Below are positions 10,846-23,200 of a stretch of 64,000 nucleotides of DNA, piece by piece (the first letter of the stretch is position 1; every line of letters begins with the position of its first letter). The DNA is from Anarhynchus alexandrinus (taxonomy: Eukaryota > Chordata > Aves > Charadriiformes > Charadriidae): positions 1,946,888-2,010,887 of the forward strand of contig VUYV01000062.1 of assembly GCA_008711295.1 (NCBI GenBank), given 5' to 3'. The translations under genes were made by a program, and so were the position numbers. The notes below the pieces were generated by a model. The model worked only from the letters and a program-made list of their open reading frames with translations. It did not search any database and had not been told where the DNA came from.

Positions 10846-13030
10846 ATCCTCTGGCAGAAGTTAGTGAATGGCACAAGATGGATTCTGACAGAGGTGATCT
10901 TTTATAAAGGGATACGTACCGTGTATGCTCAACAGTCTACAAGTTGCCATGTAAACATACGGATACGATGAATGCTTGCTGTTCTCCATATGTCATTGTG
11001 TACCTCAATTATTGAATGACAGATTTCATTTGTATTCCAATTACCGGGAAAGTTAGGCCCCTTGAGGCCTAAATTATACTTGAGAAAAATTCATCATGCT
11101 TGAAAATTTGCAAAAACATTCACCGTAATTTTTGCCTGGAGTATAGGCAAGAATGTTCACGTTTGGAAATGTGTCAGCTAATCAAGTCTCACCTTTAATT
11201 ACCTTGATGCAAGTCATCAAGATCTGAAAATACTTTTTCAAACATGACTTATTCATGGTTTTGCTGGGAACCAAGTCATATTCAGCATCCTGTTAGTTGT
11301 CAGGCTTCTTTTTTTAAAAAATATACCAAGCAGAAACATGTTTGAAAATCCATGAAGTAAAAATTGAACTTAATGTGTTTTCTAAATAGCTTCTGGAAGA
11401 AGATGTCTCTTCTTTTCTAATGCACTTAGCAGCACACCCAGCCTCAATTTATCACATAATGATTTATTTTCTTTGCATATTTGACAGCTGTTCGCTTGAT
11501 TTGACTTGGGAGGAGCTGTTTGGGGATTTTTTGGGCTTGTGTACATTTAAAATGTGCTAAAAATGGGCTAAAAGGAACAGACGTAGAAAAGCAAATAACT
11601 TCATATTGAAATTATGCAGTAGAGGTTGAACTGCATCTTATTTGAAGTTTGGATTATGGTTATTAAATAATGAGGCTTTCAATGATGCTTTAATTTACTT
11701 TTATATCTCTATATAATTCTAGATAATTTGATCCTACTGAGCTAAAATGATCGAGATCATATGGATGAGGTCTTGTAATTTCTTTTTTTTAAAATAGCAG
11801 AACTTAAGAACTATTCAGATGGATTACTGTGAGGGTTAGAGCCGTGAAGAAAGACTGGCAAGGGAAGGATGGAAAGATTTGAGAAGTGTAGGGATAGCAT
11901 AGAACTGCCCAACAGAGGGGCGGGGGGAGACAGACAAGAGGCAGGAAAATACTGTATGGGGAAGCTATATTCATATTACCTTTTTGAATCTCTTACGGTA
12001 CTTTTATTGCTCATAAAACAGCAACAGTAGTTCATAGAATGCTTGTCACTGGGAAAGCTTGAAAGACTTTCTAGAAGAGGTCGATCTCCAGTGTGCAGCG
12101 GGAGGCGCAAGGAAGGAGAGCTGTAGATAATCACCGTGAGGGCTGTGGCAGAATAAGAAATGATGCCCCAGTTTCCTGGGTCCCTCTCCAAGCTGAGGGA
12201 AATTTTTTCAGAAGCAGAGGTGTTTCTACAGATGTTTTCAATATTCTTTAGAGCATGATTTGAATAGTAGCATCAGTTCTTTTTCTCTTTGATTACAAAC
12301 ATGCATAAGTTGGTCAAATGTTGCCCAAAGCTTCCATACCTGTCCCGAGTTTTCTAAATACTAAGCACTTACTAACTATGCCTTGGAAATCTACTGACAC
12401 AAAGTATAATCTTTATATCACAAGAAATGGTGGACTGGACCTATCGGTTGTCTCGTCAGCCTTGTGTTTCAGGGTCTAAGAGTAGGAAGTTCCAGAAGTT
12501 TTGTAAGAATGTTGAAGACATATTGTTAAGGGGCTTCATAAATTTGGCACTGGGCAAACATTAACAATATCAGGCATACTGGTAATTATGTGCACTGTGC
12601 TTTCTGGTTTTTATGACATGCTTACGAAGTGGGGTGTGTGTCTTCCTTTGAGCGCCTAGTCCATACAGACAAAGCAGCTTGTAATTGCTACCAGCTAAGA
12701 GATGTACTCTTGGTGAGCCTGTACTTTGTGGATGAAGATATGGGGTTCAGATCCTTCTGGTGCTGAGTGCCTATTCTTGCACTTAATCCTTCCCATTCTG
12801 TTCTATTCACGAAGTATAGCACGTTGAGGCTTTGTGAATTTTCTAATAAAACACCGAACAAACTGGGCCAAATTTGTCTTCAGCTTCACAAGTGGAAGCC
12901 AGAAGAGCCCCGTGCATGTCTTGGAATTTGGACCTTCAAATGCAGTTTGCTATATGAGTCATCATTTTTTCTTGTACTAATTTCAGATATTTGATAAGCT
13001 CTTTTTATGGTTTACAAGTTTAAAAAGACA

Positions 13031-13036
13031 AATAAA
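13031..13036 (+). terminator. Candidate distal poly(A) signal (AATAAA)
   Basis: A canonical AATAAA followed by 'ggtttggaggttgtattttgtctg', a strong GT-rich downstream element. It is the best cleavage context by eye in the first 13 kb, but it is about 6.5 kb after the NKD1 stop, so linkage to NKD1 is uncertain. Confidence 0.4.
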
Positions 13037-13060
13037 ACTTTGTAGATTAAAACGTTGGTT

Positions 13061-15740
13061 TGGAGGTTGTATTTTGTCTGTTCTCACTGGAGTTCTGTGA
13101 ATGGTCTTTTTCTGTGGGCTTTAGCTTAAACCTGCAAAGTGACTTTGGAGTGGGTGTTTATAGTTCTTCGCTTGCTTGTTCACAGGATAAGACTGTTGAT
13201 AGATGAATAAAGTGCCACTTGAGGTTGTTAACAACCAGGACTGGTAATGCTAGTTCAACTAAGATAAACAGTGAAATGCTATGGCAATTACCATGAAGGT
13301 CTCACTTGGCCAGTGCTGATTTTTAAAGTCGCAGATATGGTGCTTTATAGATACCCGTGGCCATGGGGTCTGGAGCTGTTTATTCCATCCTTGCTCTGAG
13401 TGCTGCATGGACTCCTGTGCGGTGCGTGCCCAGGGCATCCTTGCATACTCAGCATGCCCTTAGGAAGCTGGGGTAAGAAAATTGTAATGTTTCAGTCCGA
13501 AGCAATTAACCCTCTCACCCTGCAAGGAGTGGAGGAGAGGAAAAGCTCAATCAAAAAGACTCGGAGTTTCCAGTAAGTGCAAAAGTATGAAGGGAAGCAA
13601 AAAGCAGCACTGTGGGCCTCACATTCCTCCTGTCTCTTTACAGCCTTCTCAGGGAATATTTTTTACTTTTGATGTCTATAATCACAACTTCTTGCCATTT
13701 GAGTATGCCATCTGTTAAGGCCATAGCCCTCAATGGCTCTGCACATGTGACTTCCATGGGTTTCAATGGAAACTTTGTGCAGCTTAACTGGATCGGCAGA
13801 TATAAACAGAGGTACTTCAATTTACACTCGCTTGGAATCAGGGCCCTGGGGCACTCATAGCCTGCACTGATCAGGGACAGGTTTTTATAAGAATTTTCCT
13901 GGTCTAATAAATGGATGGTAAAATCAATTGATTTAAAGATTGCAATGTTGACAGCTTAGGAGCCTGAAATACAGAGTCATTTTAGCTAGTGACTATGAAT
14001 TAAAGGAGTAAGTCATAGTGTTTTCAGGAGCGGGGCAAGACTTCCATACATTACTCTGCTAAAATCATTGTCACTTGCAACCTCTTGCCTTACAATTGAA
14101 TCACAAATTCAGCATTCACAGGATACTATGTGTCTGCTGACCTTTCTAACAATAGTTAATGAAGTTTATTTTACTTAGAGCCTTTGTTCATGTAAAGAAA
14201 ATCCTCTGAACTGCAGACCTCACCATGAGCATCCTGTGTGCCCTGTTACGCCCCTCCCCAAGGATGTGCAGGATGGAGTCACTCCAAAGAAACGGTCCGA
14301 AATTTCTGCTTCCAGGCACACAAGAGGTACCGTCACTATGTCTGTAACCCCGACAGAGAAAAGTGAGGAACCAAAGAAATTCTGAGGCAAGTAACTGTTC
14401 CTTTTCCTCAAGAGGGGCATCAGCGGCTTGTACTGCCTAACCACTCCCCTCAGTGCCAGTACACTGGGTTTCAGCGGATGCTTTGGGACACAGGACAAAC
14501 GGGTGCTCATACTTAATAAGGCCTTAGATTCCAAAATGCTCTTCCATCCCTTTAGTCAGTGATAGGAAACGTTTGGAAAGATGTCACCGTGAAAAGAACT
14601 TGAACAAGACAATTTTTTTGCTGTTGACTCTCTGCTGTGCCCTTTCATGGGTTTAAAATCCACTTATCTAAAAGTGTGCAGTTACATTTTGTCCTTTTTC
14701 ATCATTTAAATGCATCTTCTTGATCTGAAGAAATAAAAGCAATTTTAAAAATTAGAGATTTTGTTTTCATATGTGCTGCCAAGTCTGATACTGCAAAGTA
14801 ACTGCTGAATTGGCACAAGCAGTTTGAGAGAGCCAGCAGATTTAGGAAGGGAGAAGATAAACCTTATTATGTTTCTTTGCCAAAGGAGAAAAGAAACGAT
14901 ATTGACTTAAATGTGGGAAATTTAAAAGGGGCCATATGTTCTCACTTTGTGCTTTGTTTCTAATAGATAGACAGAAATCTTTGAAGTGTGGATTGGCACA
15001 GTAGGGTGCATGCTTCTGTAGAGAAAAGATGCTAAATGGGGAGGATGTGAGGGGGCACATGAAACTCTATTAGCCATGCAACAGCAAAGAGAGAAAGGCA
15101 AATCCAATGATAATGTACATCTGTTTCAGGGAATTTATAAGCTTTGAACATTTTTTATGTGCAGATAAGTGGATCCTTTTCTTACCATAACTTAGAACTT
15201 CAAAGCAGATTGTGTGGATAATGCAAATTGCTGAAATATGAGATTTTCCTACAAAGAGGTTTCCAAAAAAGAAAAAAAAAAAGAATTAAGGCTAATTGAT
15301 GCCACAGTCTTTTATGTACAGTGTAAAAACTCTACAAAAATTGATTTTTATGAACTAAGAAATTGATGAAAAAATATTGAAGTCTGCTGTTTGCATTCAG
15401 GGACCGTAGTTTGAAACTGAGGTTCTGTGAATTAAACATTTGTCTCCGATATCACTACAGCAATATTGTAACATAAATTAAGATATGTAGCCGAGCTGTA
15501 ATTGTATCAAAGTCCGCCATGTCATAGGAATGTAAAACTCATGAGTGTGGCATGATATGCAGCACCTGACATTAACATCACTGTCAAGGTAGTGAAGCAG
15601 GAATTTCTAGGATATGAGAAAAAAATGATTACAAGAGACAAAAACTAATGGAGGGGGGGAGACGGGAGGTGGAGGATACTGATATGGTAAATCTTGGGAG
15701 CTGTTGAATGTGTAACTTCTTAACTGCTCAGAAAAATGAG
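13061..15740. other. Intergenic stretch
   Basis: No gene was recognised. A worn ancient repeat with the 'cttccatgggtttcaatgg' motif lies near 13690-13860. The 104-aa and shorter open frames here show no known domain and lack splice or conservation cues. Confidence 0.5.
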
Positions 15741-17260
15741 TCTCCCTCTGAACTGGGGGGGTTTTGGGGGGGATGCCGGCTGCGTTCCAGCTGGGAGATA
15801 CGAATATCCCAGTTGAAAGTGCAAAGCTGCGATACCACGTGCAAGAAGTGACATAAGTGAAGGTATTTTGAAGACCCTCACGTGCTGCAGAGGTGCCCCC
15901 CCCCCTCCCTCCAGCCCCAGACTATAAAGACACCTTCCTACCCCCTGCCCGCGCTGCCATTGCTGGGCACAGGGGTGCTTAAGGCTCAGCGTGGTGCTGA
16001 CCCCACAGGCAACCAGAAGTGGGAGCTCCCGCCTCGTTGCTGAGTCTTTCCTCAAGTTTGGCTTCAACCGCCGGCTTGGCACCTTCCCTAGATGTCTCTT
16101 TCCCCCTCTTCAGCCCGAACAGACCCCGTCACCACCTCAGGGATTTTACTCAATCCTTGCGCGGTCACGGTCACCGCCGGTCATGGCAGGAGATCTTCTG
16201 AGGAAAGTGACAAGCCTCGATAAGCTGTATTCTTTTGTAGTTCTGTGGTGTGTTTTCACGTCCAGGGCTCGTTCTTCTGCCCCAAAACTGCCTCAGCTGA
16301 GGTGGCTCCTGCGGAACNCCTTTCCGGAAGGTTCCGCAGGAGCCACCTCAGCTGAGGCAGGACGTGGCAGTTGCTGCCAGCTCTGCCCCCTCACCTCACG
16401 ATGGCAATGATTCGAAGTGCCTCCCCTTCACCCTGACAGGTACTGTTGCCCTCAAAAGGGTGGATTTTTTTTTAATTTTTTTTTTCAGCATTTTATGCTT
16501 TGGAGGATGGCCTTGTGATGGGGATGAGTGTTGTGAGGCTGAGGGATCCATCCCCGTGCGGTGGTGTCTTCCTCAGCGCAATAAAACTAAACTCCTGTGA
16601 GGTAATGAAACAATTTACCTCATGATTTGAGCCCAAACTTACTGGTTTAGCCAATCAGCAAGGGCCCTGCCTTTTAGACACCTTTAGCAGGTGCTTTGGG
16701 TTAATTAATCAGGCAAGAGGCTGGCCTGCAGCAGCAATGGCACCTCGCCATCCTCCCCAGGGGCAATGGAGGCCCTCTCCCCACTTCAGCTCCACCTCTC
16801 CGGGTTTGCAGTTCATCGGTAAGTGGGGGCCGTGCCGGCAGAGGGTTAAACTTGGGGCAATCTTGCGTCGTCTATTTACAATTGTACCCCAACAGCAGGG
16901 AAAGGGCAGTAGGCAGCGATGTTGAAAAGAACAGCTGTATGCCATCAGACTAAAGATAGAAACATGAAGCACGCGGACTAATTAAGTTCCCAAGTGGCAG
17001 TGTACAAAGTATACAGACCAAACAGAACAGTGCCTTCTGCTTGTTTTGATCAACTCTTTTTCGATCACTTTGATGAAAATAACTGCTTGATTTGTGGCTG
17101 CTGGGGGGATCCCCCACACCCAGTGCTCTCAGATGGCCTCGCTCTGTGGATGCCGCCCTCATGGCGAGCGGCGCAGCCCGGACACGGAGCCATTGCATAA
17201 CCAGGGAGTGACTGTGGCTGCTGTTGTCTGCAAGTGGGGCCAGTCAGCAGCACTGAGTGT
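15741..17260. promoter_or_regulatory. CpG-rich island, possible promoter
   Basis: Base composition changes here to GC-rich with frequent CpG. By hand count there are about 13 CpG in 15951-16210, roughly 0.6 of expectation, in a window that is otherwise CpG-poor. The segment holds G7-T4-G7 at 15755-15772, a C10 run at 15896-15905, TATAAA at 15923-15928, a large inverted repeat at 16288-16360, and a perfect GTAAGT donor at 16819 downstream of an ATG in good context at 16737. No recognised protein is encoded. It could be a promoter of an unannotated transcript, or simply a GC-rich patch. Confidence 0.4.
16288..16360. repeat. Perfect 30-bp inverted repeat with N in the loop
   Basis: The left arm 16288-16317 and right arm 16331-16360 are exact reverse complements, separated by 13 bases that begin with the only isolated N in the window. 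Each arm also contains the 12-bp palindrome CCTCAGCTGAGG. The loop contains TTCCGGAA. It could be a real cruciform-forming element, or a fold-back artefact of sequencing or assembly at the N. Confidence 0.95.
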
Positions 17261-20200
17261 CAAGGAAAGAAAAAAAAAAAAGAGGGAAAAATGTTCAGAA
17301 CTTTTGAATTTACTTTCCTGCATTTTTTTTCCAGCCAGCTATAATGTTAGACACTTTCACCCTAAATAGGGTGTAGTGGGCATGCTCTGACCAGCTTAGC
17401 ACAACAGTGTGGACTTTAGTTTTTTGTTTTTCCTTCTCTGGTGTCTTTCAGTCATTTCTTTTTTTCCTTCAGGGAACCCCAGATACCCTTGGTTTGGTCA
17501 GTCAGCTTGCTTCTTAAACGTGGTGTAGCTCTAGTAACTTTTGATGTAGACTGCTTATGAGCCAGAACCCCCCCCTTTTTTTTTTTCAGAGTTCTGAGTA
17601 GAAAATTACCTTAAGGATAAACATGAAGAAAAAAATAATCTGAAAATCATCTTCCATGTGGAAAAAGAATTTGTGATGAATGAATAAGTCTCTTATGCTC
17701 CAATAGGAGACAGAAGGGACACTTTGGGGCAGTCATCCCATGAGCCACTCTAGTAAGTTCAAGGGAGAAAGCTTGGATCAACTGTAGTTCTGCAGCACAT
17801 TATAAGCTGAAGCTGGAGGGCTGTGACAGGTTTGAATTCTTTGCTTGTAATGATGCTCAGATAGACTGAAAGATGAAAATGCTTAGAGTGAAGACACGCT
17901 CTTTCTTTCTTCTAAGTGTAATAGTCAGCTCTAAGTTTGCATTGCTAAGCTGCTTCAATTAGAAGCATAGGGCTGACTTCAAATTTTCTTTTATTCCAGT
18001 ACAGCTTCCAGTGAACTCTGGAATTTAAATTTAACTCTATTTTAATTCCAGACTTAATCTCTCAGCTGAACCCTTGAGTTTTCAGAAGGTAGTATCAATT
18101 GATGCCTATATCATTCCTGATAGCCAGTAATTAAATTATGATGAGATATACACACACATACGCTTTTGTTTTATTGTGACCTTTCTTTCTGAAGTGTTCC
18201 TGGTTTAATCTTTTACCAGTCCCATTTTTCTTTCTTTGAGATCTAAGTGCTCAGCCCACACTTGTTTAACACTGCAATCCACAATAATGGACTCCTTGAG
18301 GGAATTATGAATCAACAAAGCTACATCTTCATGCACAGGAGACCTGACATCCTGTAAGCTGTCAGGCCTGACTGTAACATACAGAACATATTGTCAAGGC
18401 TGCTGTGCTGTTGATGAATCAAGCAAAATGACTGCTATTCTTTACAGTAAGAGTCTAAATTGCTCATGTATTTTATCATGATTGAGTTTCATATCTTTAC
18501 TGATAGAGAGTTAGACCCAGTTAAGTCCTTAATCATTTTGTTTGATATAGTAGTACTTCAATTAGCAATAAGAGTGTCAGCTCTAATTTGCTGTATTGGC
18601 CACTTGCAGTAGATTGCTTTTTATTTTTTTCCCCTCTTCCTTTTTCACTTGCTGCTGAAGGAGTTTACACGTCTAGTCCCTACTTCTGAGCTCCTCAGGT
18701 AAGGAGACTAGTATGTAGGTAATATTTTTAGATGAGGGGTGTAATCGCTCAAAGTGTGATAGGACTTCTTAAGCATTTTAATACATGAACTGGTTTTCTT
18801 CCTTAACTGAAACAGTAACTGCAATTGGGGAAAGATAAATGAGAGTCTGACATTACAGTGGTACTATGTACTATAGCTGTAGTGCCAAGCAAGAAACACA
18901 ACACAGCCTTTGTTTTCTGGAAGGTTTCAGAGATGATGGAAAGATTTGACAGAAGTATTCGGGTCACTGCTGTGTAATGCTTGTCTGCCACTGTGGGGGA
19001 AACGGACCAGTTTCCTTAACCAGGGTTTCCAGCTACATGAGATCAGTTAATTAGGCCAGTAATGAACTGGTTTATTTAAGAAATTTCCAGAGATCACAAT
19101 GCCTCACAAAGGTCCCAAGTCTGCACTAAATAAATATTACCAAAATAGGCAATGCTAGCAGGTACTTTAGCTTAGCATTACAGTTTTGACAGCAGCCAGT
19201 GCTGCATGTGTTTAAGGGATGGGATAAAAAAACCTGAGCATTGAGAAGTTACTTCCCAAGGCTTCTCACCAGTCAGAGCTTGTCTTAAGGCCTACAGCAA
19301 ACAGGTGATCCTGTCCTTTCCAGAAGTCCCAGTCCCTTGTGCTGGGTCATGGTTGGATGATGGCTCTTGCTGTTGTAATTCTGATTATTCTTTCTGCCCT
19401 TGTTGATGGCACAGTATTTAGTCTTCTACCTTCTACTTTAGTTTGTGGTTGTATTTTAGTCTTCTAGAAGAAGGTGGGATTTTGGGGGTGGGTGTGTGGG
19501 GGCTGTTGCTCTTTGTCTTGGGGAGCTATGGAGTGTGCTCAAGCAAGATGTTGGGGTGTCAGAGGGTCCTGGCAGGGCTGCGAGGAGGCTGCAAGCAGTG
19601 CGGGAGCAGCAGAAGCTGCAACCTAGCCTCAGGGGGCTGCACACCCTGTTGGCTGCAGCTCCGAAAGTCCTGGGTCTGGCTGAAACCATGCCTGGAAACA
19701 AGGCCCATTCAGACGGGGAAAGTTCCCCAGCCTGAACGCATTGATACTGGCAGAGAAGTGGTCTGCTGCTGCTACAGACAAAGGCGTAGCTCACGTCAGG
19801 ATCTAGGCATCTTAAACTGGCATAACTGCTGTTTGAGAATTTAATTGGCTTCCTTTACCTTTCCATCTCTTGTCTTCTGCTACACAGCTTTTACAAAACT
19901 AAAAAGGGCTTCTTGCAGCTGAGTTGGTACTGACAACTATTTCTTTAAGAATAGGATAATGCTTAATGAAAATATTTATGGTGACTTGACCAGGCCTTAT
20001 TTCAGGCTCAAGAAAAAGGAGGATAAATATGGCTTATAGAGGGTGTGCTTTTCAGTGTTTGGCCTGGGGAACAAAGGGAGCAAGCAGGATTTCACCTGAC
20101 TAATCCTTATGCCTCCAAACAATTCTTTTCAACAACATCTGATAGGTAGCTTGAAAAAGGTGCTGTAGTACAGTACTTGGGTGCCAGCAGCAAGGGGAGG

Positions 20201-23200
20201 GGGGTGGAAGGAAGAGAATGTGATGCTCCTAAACAGTTCTCAATAATGTACAACCTTCAAGCACAGCAGAGCACTAAATTGTGGCGTTTCTATTACTAGA
20301 AGTAATAAAAATTATAAACATTTTAATCCTGGCATTCTTGGCCAGCTAATAACAATAGTGAAACCAGAAAGATTCACATGTGTCTTAGACATCAACAGAC
20401 AGTCCTCTAAGGTAGACTGAGTAAGTGCTTTGACAAGGGGGGAATCTCGCAGGAATAATGTTGAAAGCAGAGAGCAGAATAACAATGAGTGTCAGGAGCA
20501 CCAAGTCTACAGAGCAGCTGAATGCAGAGGGCAACAGTGACAGAGACTGAACTCCAAAAGGCAGAAATAAAAAGGTTAAGTCACACACACAACTTCATAC
20601 AATCAGAAGGTGCTGCAGAAATCTGACAAAAAAAACCTGTACTAACAATGGTATTTTTAGGCAATATCATTCTCCTCAAAATCCGCATTAATTCATGAGG
20701 TTTTTTTTCCCTGAGACTCAAAATATCTGCTGGAAAACCTCTTCCGTTCTTCAGCAAGTGCCTGTCAGCCAAGGGGAAAGGACTGATGCTCTGAGGCTTC
20801 CGTTTTCAAACCTGGCGTATTTCAAGAGCCACCTCTGAAAACTCAGTGCTCTTTGATCAGAGGCATCCATTTTATTTGGTTGGCTCTAGCAGCCCAGATA
20901 ATTGCCTGGATAACTTTTCCTATTTTGTTGTTATAAGGTCTAGACTACACTACAAAACGAAGCATTTTTAAGCACATTGTGTTTCTCTCTCTTTCTTTTT
21001 TTTTTTTTAAATCTAATGGATATTTTGTTTGTATAGGCAGAAAGAACACAATATAGCCATATGCTGAACCATCTTTTAGCCTTGGTATCTACAAACTTGC
21101 TTTTTCTGCTGCTCAGTAGTGGTAGCAATGACAGAAACTGTAGCATAAACCAGGCTCGGATGTTTGTTTTGTTTTAACCACTTGAGAGACATAAACTGCC
21201 TTTCATATTTCTTCAGTGTTACAAAGTCCATTGACAGTCCGCAGGTTTGGATTTTTGCAAGAAAATGGAAGGGGTTCTTTGAATTGACCTGTGTGAGTAA
21301 TTTACTCTTTACTCTTGGTCCATTTTTAGCTTGGTTTCTGCATCCTTCAAAGTAAGCTGCAAACCATATCCTTTAGTGGAGAAGGGCTTTCTCAAACCTA
21401 GGCTTAATAAAAGGTTTATTTGGTGCAAGCTTAACTGGATAATGGTTGTTTGCTGTTTAATGAAGATAGACCAACAATGATTTTCTCTTGGCTCCCTGAA
21501 GACTTTGAGGCAGATGAGATGGTACGTTGTGAGCTAAGCTAGTTGGGTTTCATCCACACACAATCACATCTGTGACTTTTTGCAAAGCCATCTTCAAAAC
21601 CCCACTCATTCACTTCTTTCAGAGACAGGCGTCAGCATGGTTTATGCCAAACTTAATTTTCTAGGTCAGTCAGAACTTCACAGGTTTGGATAAAATAAAA
21701 GCAAGGTAGACAAGGTTTAGCTATTAAACCTCTCTGTACCAATGCTTAGTTGTCTGACAGAATTAGGATCACCTGGGCTCCACTGGGTAACAAGACCAGG
21801 CCAGCAGCCATACAGGTGCCACCTGGGCAGCAGACTAATAGAGGGCCCTGGGGAAGCTTCTGTGGTAACAGAGGGCAGTTACAGGACTGGACACGCAAAA
21901 CCCTGTCCAAACTCCCAGTAAAATCAAACAGCATCTTTCCTTCGACTCTGGCAGAAGCTGGATCAGGCCTCCCATGAATTGTAATGAATAGTTATATTAA
22001 TCCACTGCTATGTAGCTGTGAAAATCCTGCATCCCCTTCACTGGGATGACCGTGCAAGGCTAAATCACCGTGGATATTCGATTGCATTCTGGCTCATGTA
22101 GCAGTAAGAGCATTACCAGGCAGCATTTTATCTAAGACGAGTGCTCTCTACAGTACTCACAACAAATCTCAAGTTATTGAAACTCCAGTGATTAAATGTT
22201 TTACAGACCCCTGCAACATCAGAAGACTCTGTGAAATAGGCATGGCTGCTTTCAATATGATCTCATAGGGATCTGATTACCATTTTGGCTCTCTTCTCAC
22301 AGTCATTCAAGTGGACCTTCAAGGAAGTGTAACCCTTTCGCTTTCAGACTTTCTTGGTATGCAAAACACTTGCTCAAGGGTAAAAGCCTTAAGTACAAAA
22401 CCGATAACATTGGAGCCAAATAGTCAAACCGATCGTATCTGTGCTGGTCTTTAAGCACAATACAGAAAGAAATGAGGTGGCTATACATGTCATTTTGGAA
22501 AATTTCAGGCCCTAAACTGAAAATAAAAGGTCTCTCTACAGCAGAAAGTCTGGGCTAAACACATTCCTGCTGAATCAATTGTGGTAAATGTTGGACATAT
22601 GTTCTTGTGTTGGCACCAATTATTGATAAAATTCTGTTTGAAAGGAGTAGCCGACACTACGGTATGAGCAGAGTCTACTCGCATCCAGTTGCTTAAAATG
22701 TAGTTCCTGCAGATTAACAGTGTGACCAAAGTTTTCATTCCACTCCTTTTGGAGCAGGCACATTACAAATGCACATCAAAGAAAATGAGCTCTATTCTGA
22801 CTTACAGTCTAGGCATGTTCCTGACAAACCACATCTGATGAAGAGTCTTAAAGAAATAGCACAAGCAACACTGCCGGCAGCAAAACAACAAAAGGGCTGG
22901 CCCCTTCCACCAATGACGGGAGGCTGGTTAATCAAAGGATTTTGTACCAGGGAGAGGAACTGTGCGCTTTACATTGAAGCAATGCAGTCGAATAATACAT
23001 ATGCAATGACCTAGCTAGGCAGCATTCTAACAAATCCCATTTAATTATATATCTTTTCCTCTCATGATATTCTTCTCAGTTCCACTGCAGTCTGGGAAAT
23101 CAATAACAAATGTTCATTTTGAATGTCTCTATTCCCTAGCCTTGGACTAATTATGCACATTCCTACTGCCCTTATAAGGACAGGGTAGCTCTTCACTTCA

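Larger units (their letters stand above)
9661..13060 (+). other. Downstream flank or extended 3' UTR
   Basis: No coding segment was recognised. The stretch contains a MIR-like fragment near 10535-10620, a TG/TA microsatellite at 10805-10845 and a motif-rich AT segment at about 10980-11250. AATAAA signals occur at 12845 and 13031. If NKD1 uses the distal signals, this is 3' UTR; otherwise it is intergenic. Confidence 0.4.

Noticed and set aside
15991..16410. 139-aa frame across the inverted repeat
   Set aside because: It reads through the palindrome and an N. No family resemblance; composition reflects the GC-rich patch.
16737..16818. Possible first coding exon (ATG to GTAAGT)
   Set aside because: Good Kozak context and donor, but only 27 codons, no recognised homology and no identifiable partner exon. 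Kept only as part of the island finding.
19443..19844. 133-aa frame on the + strand and 112-aa frame opposite
   Set aside because: Both strands open at once in GC-richer DNA, Gly/Cys-rich without a known fold. Chance is the simplest reading.
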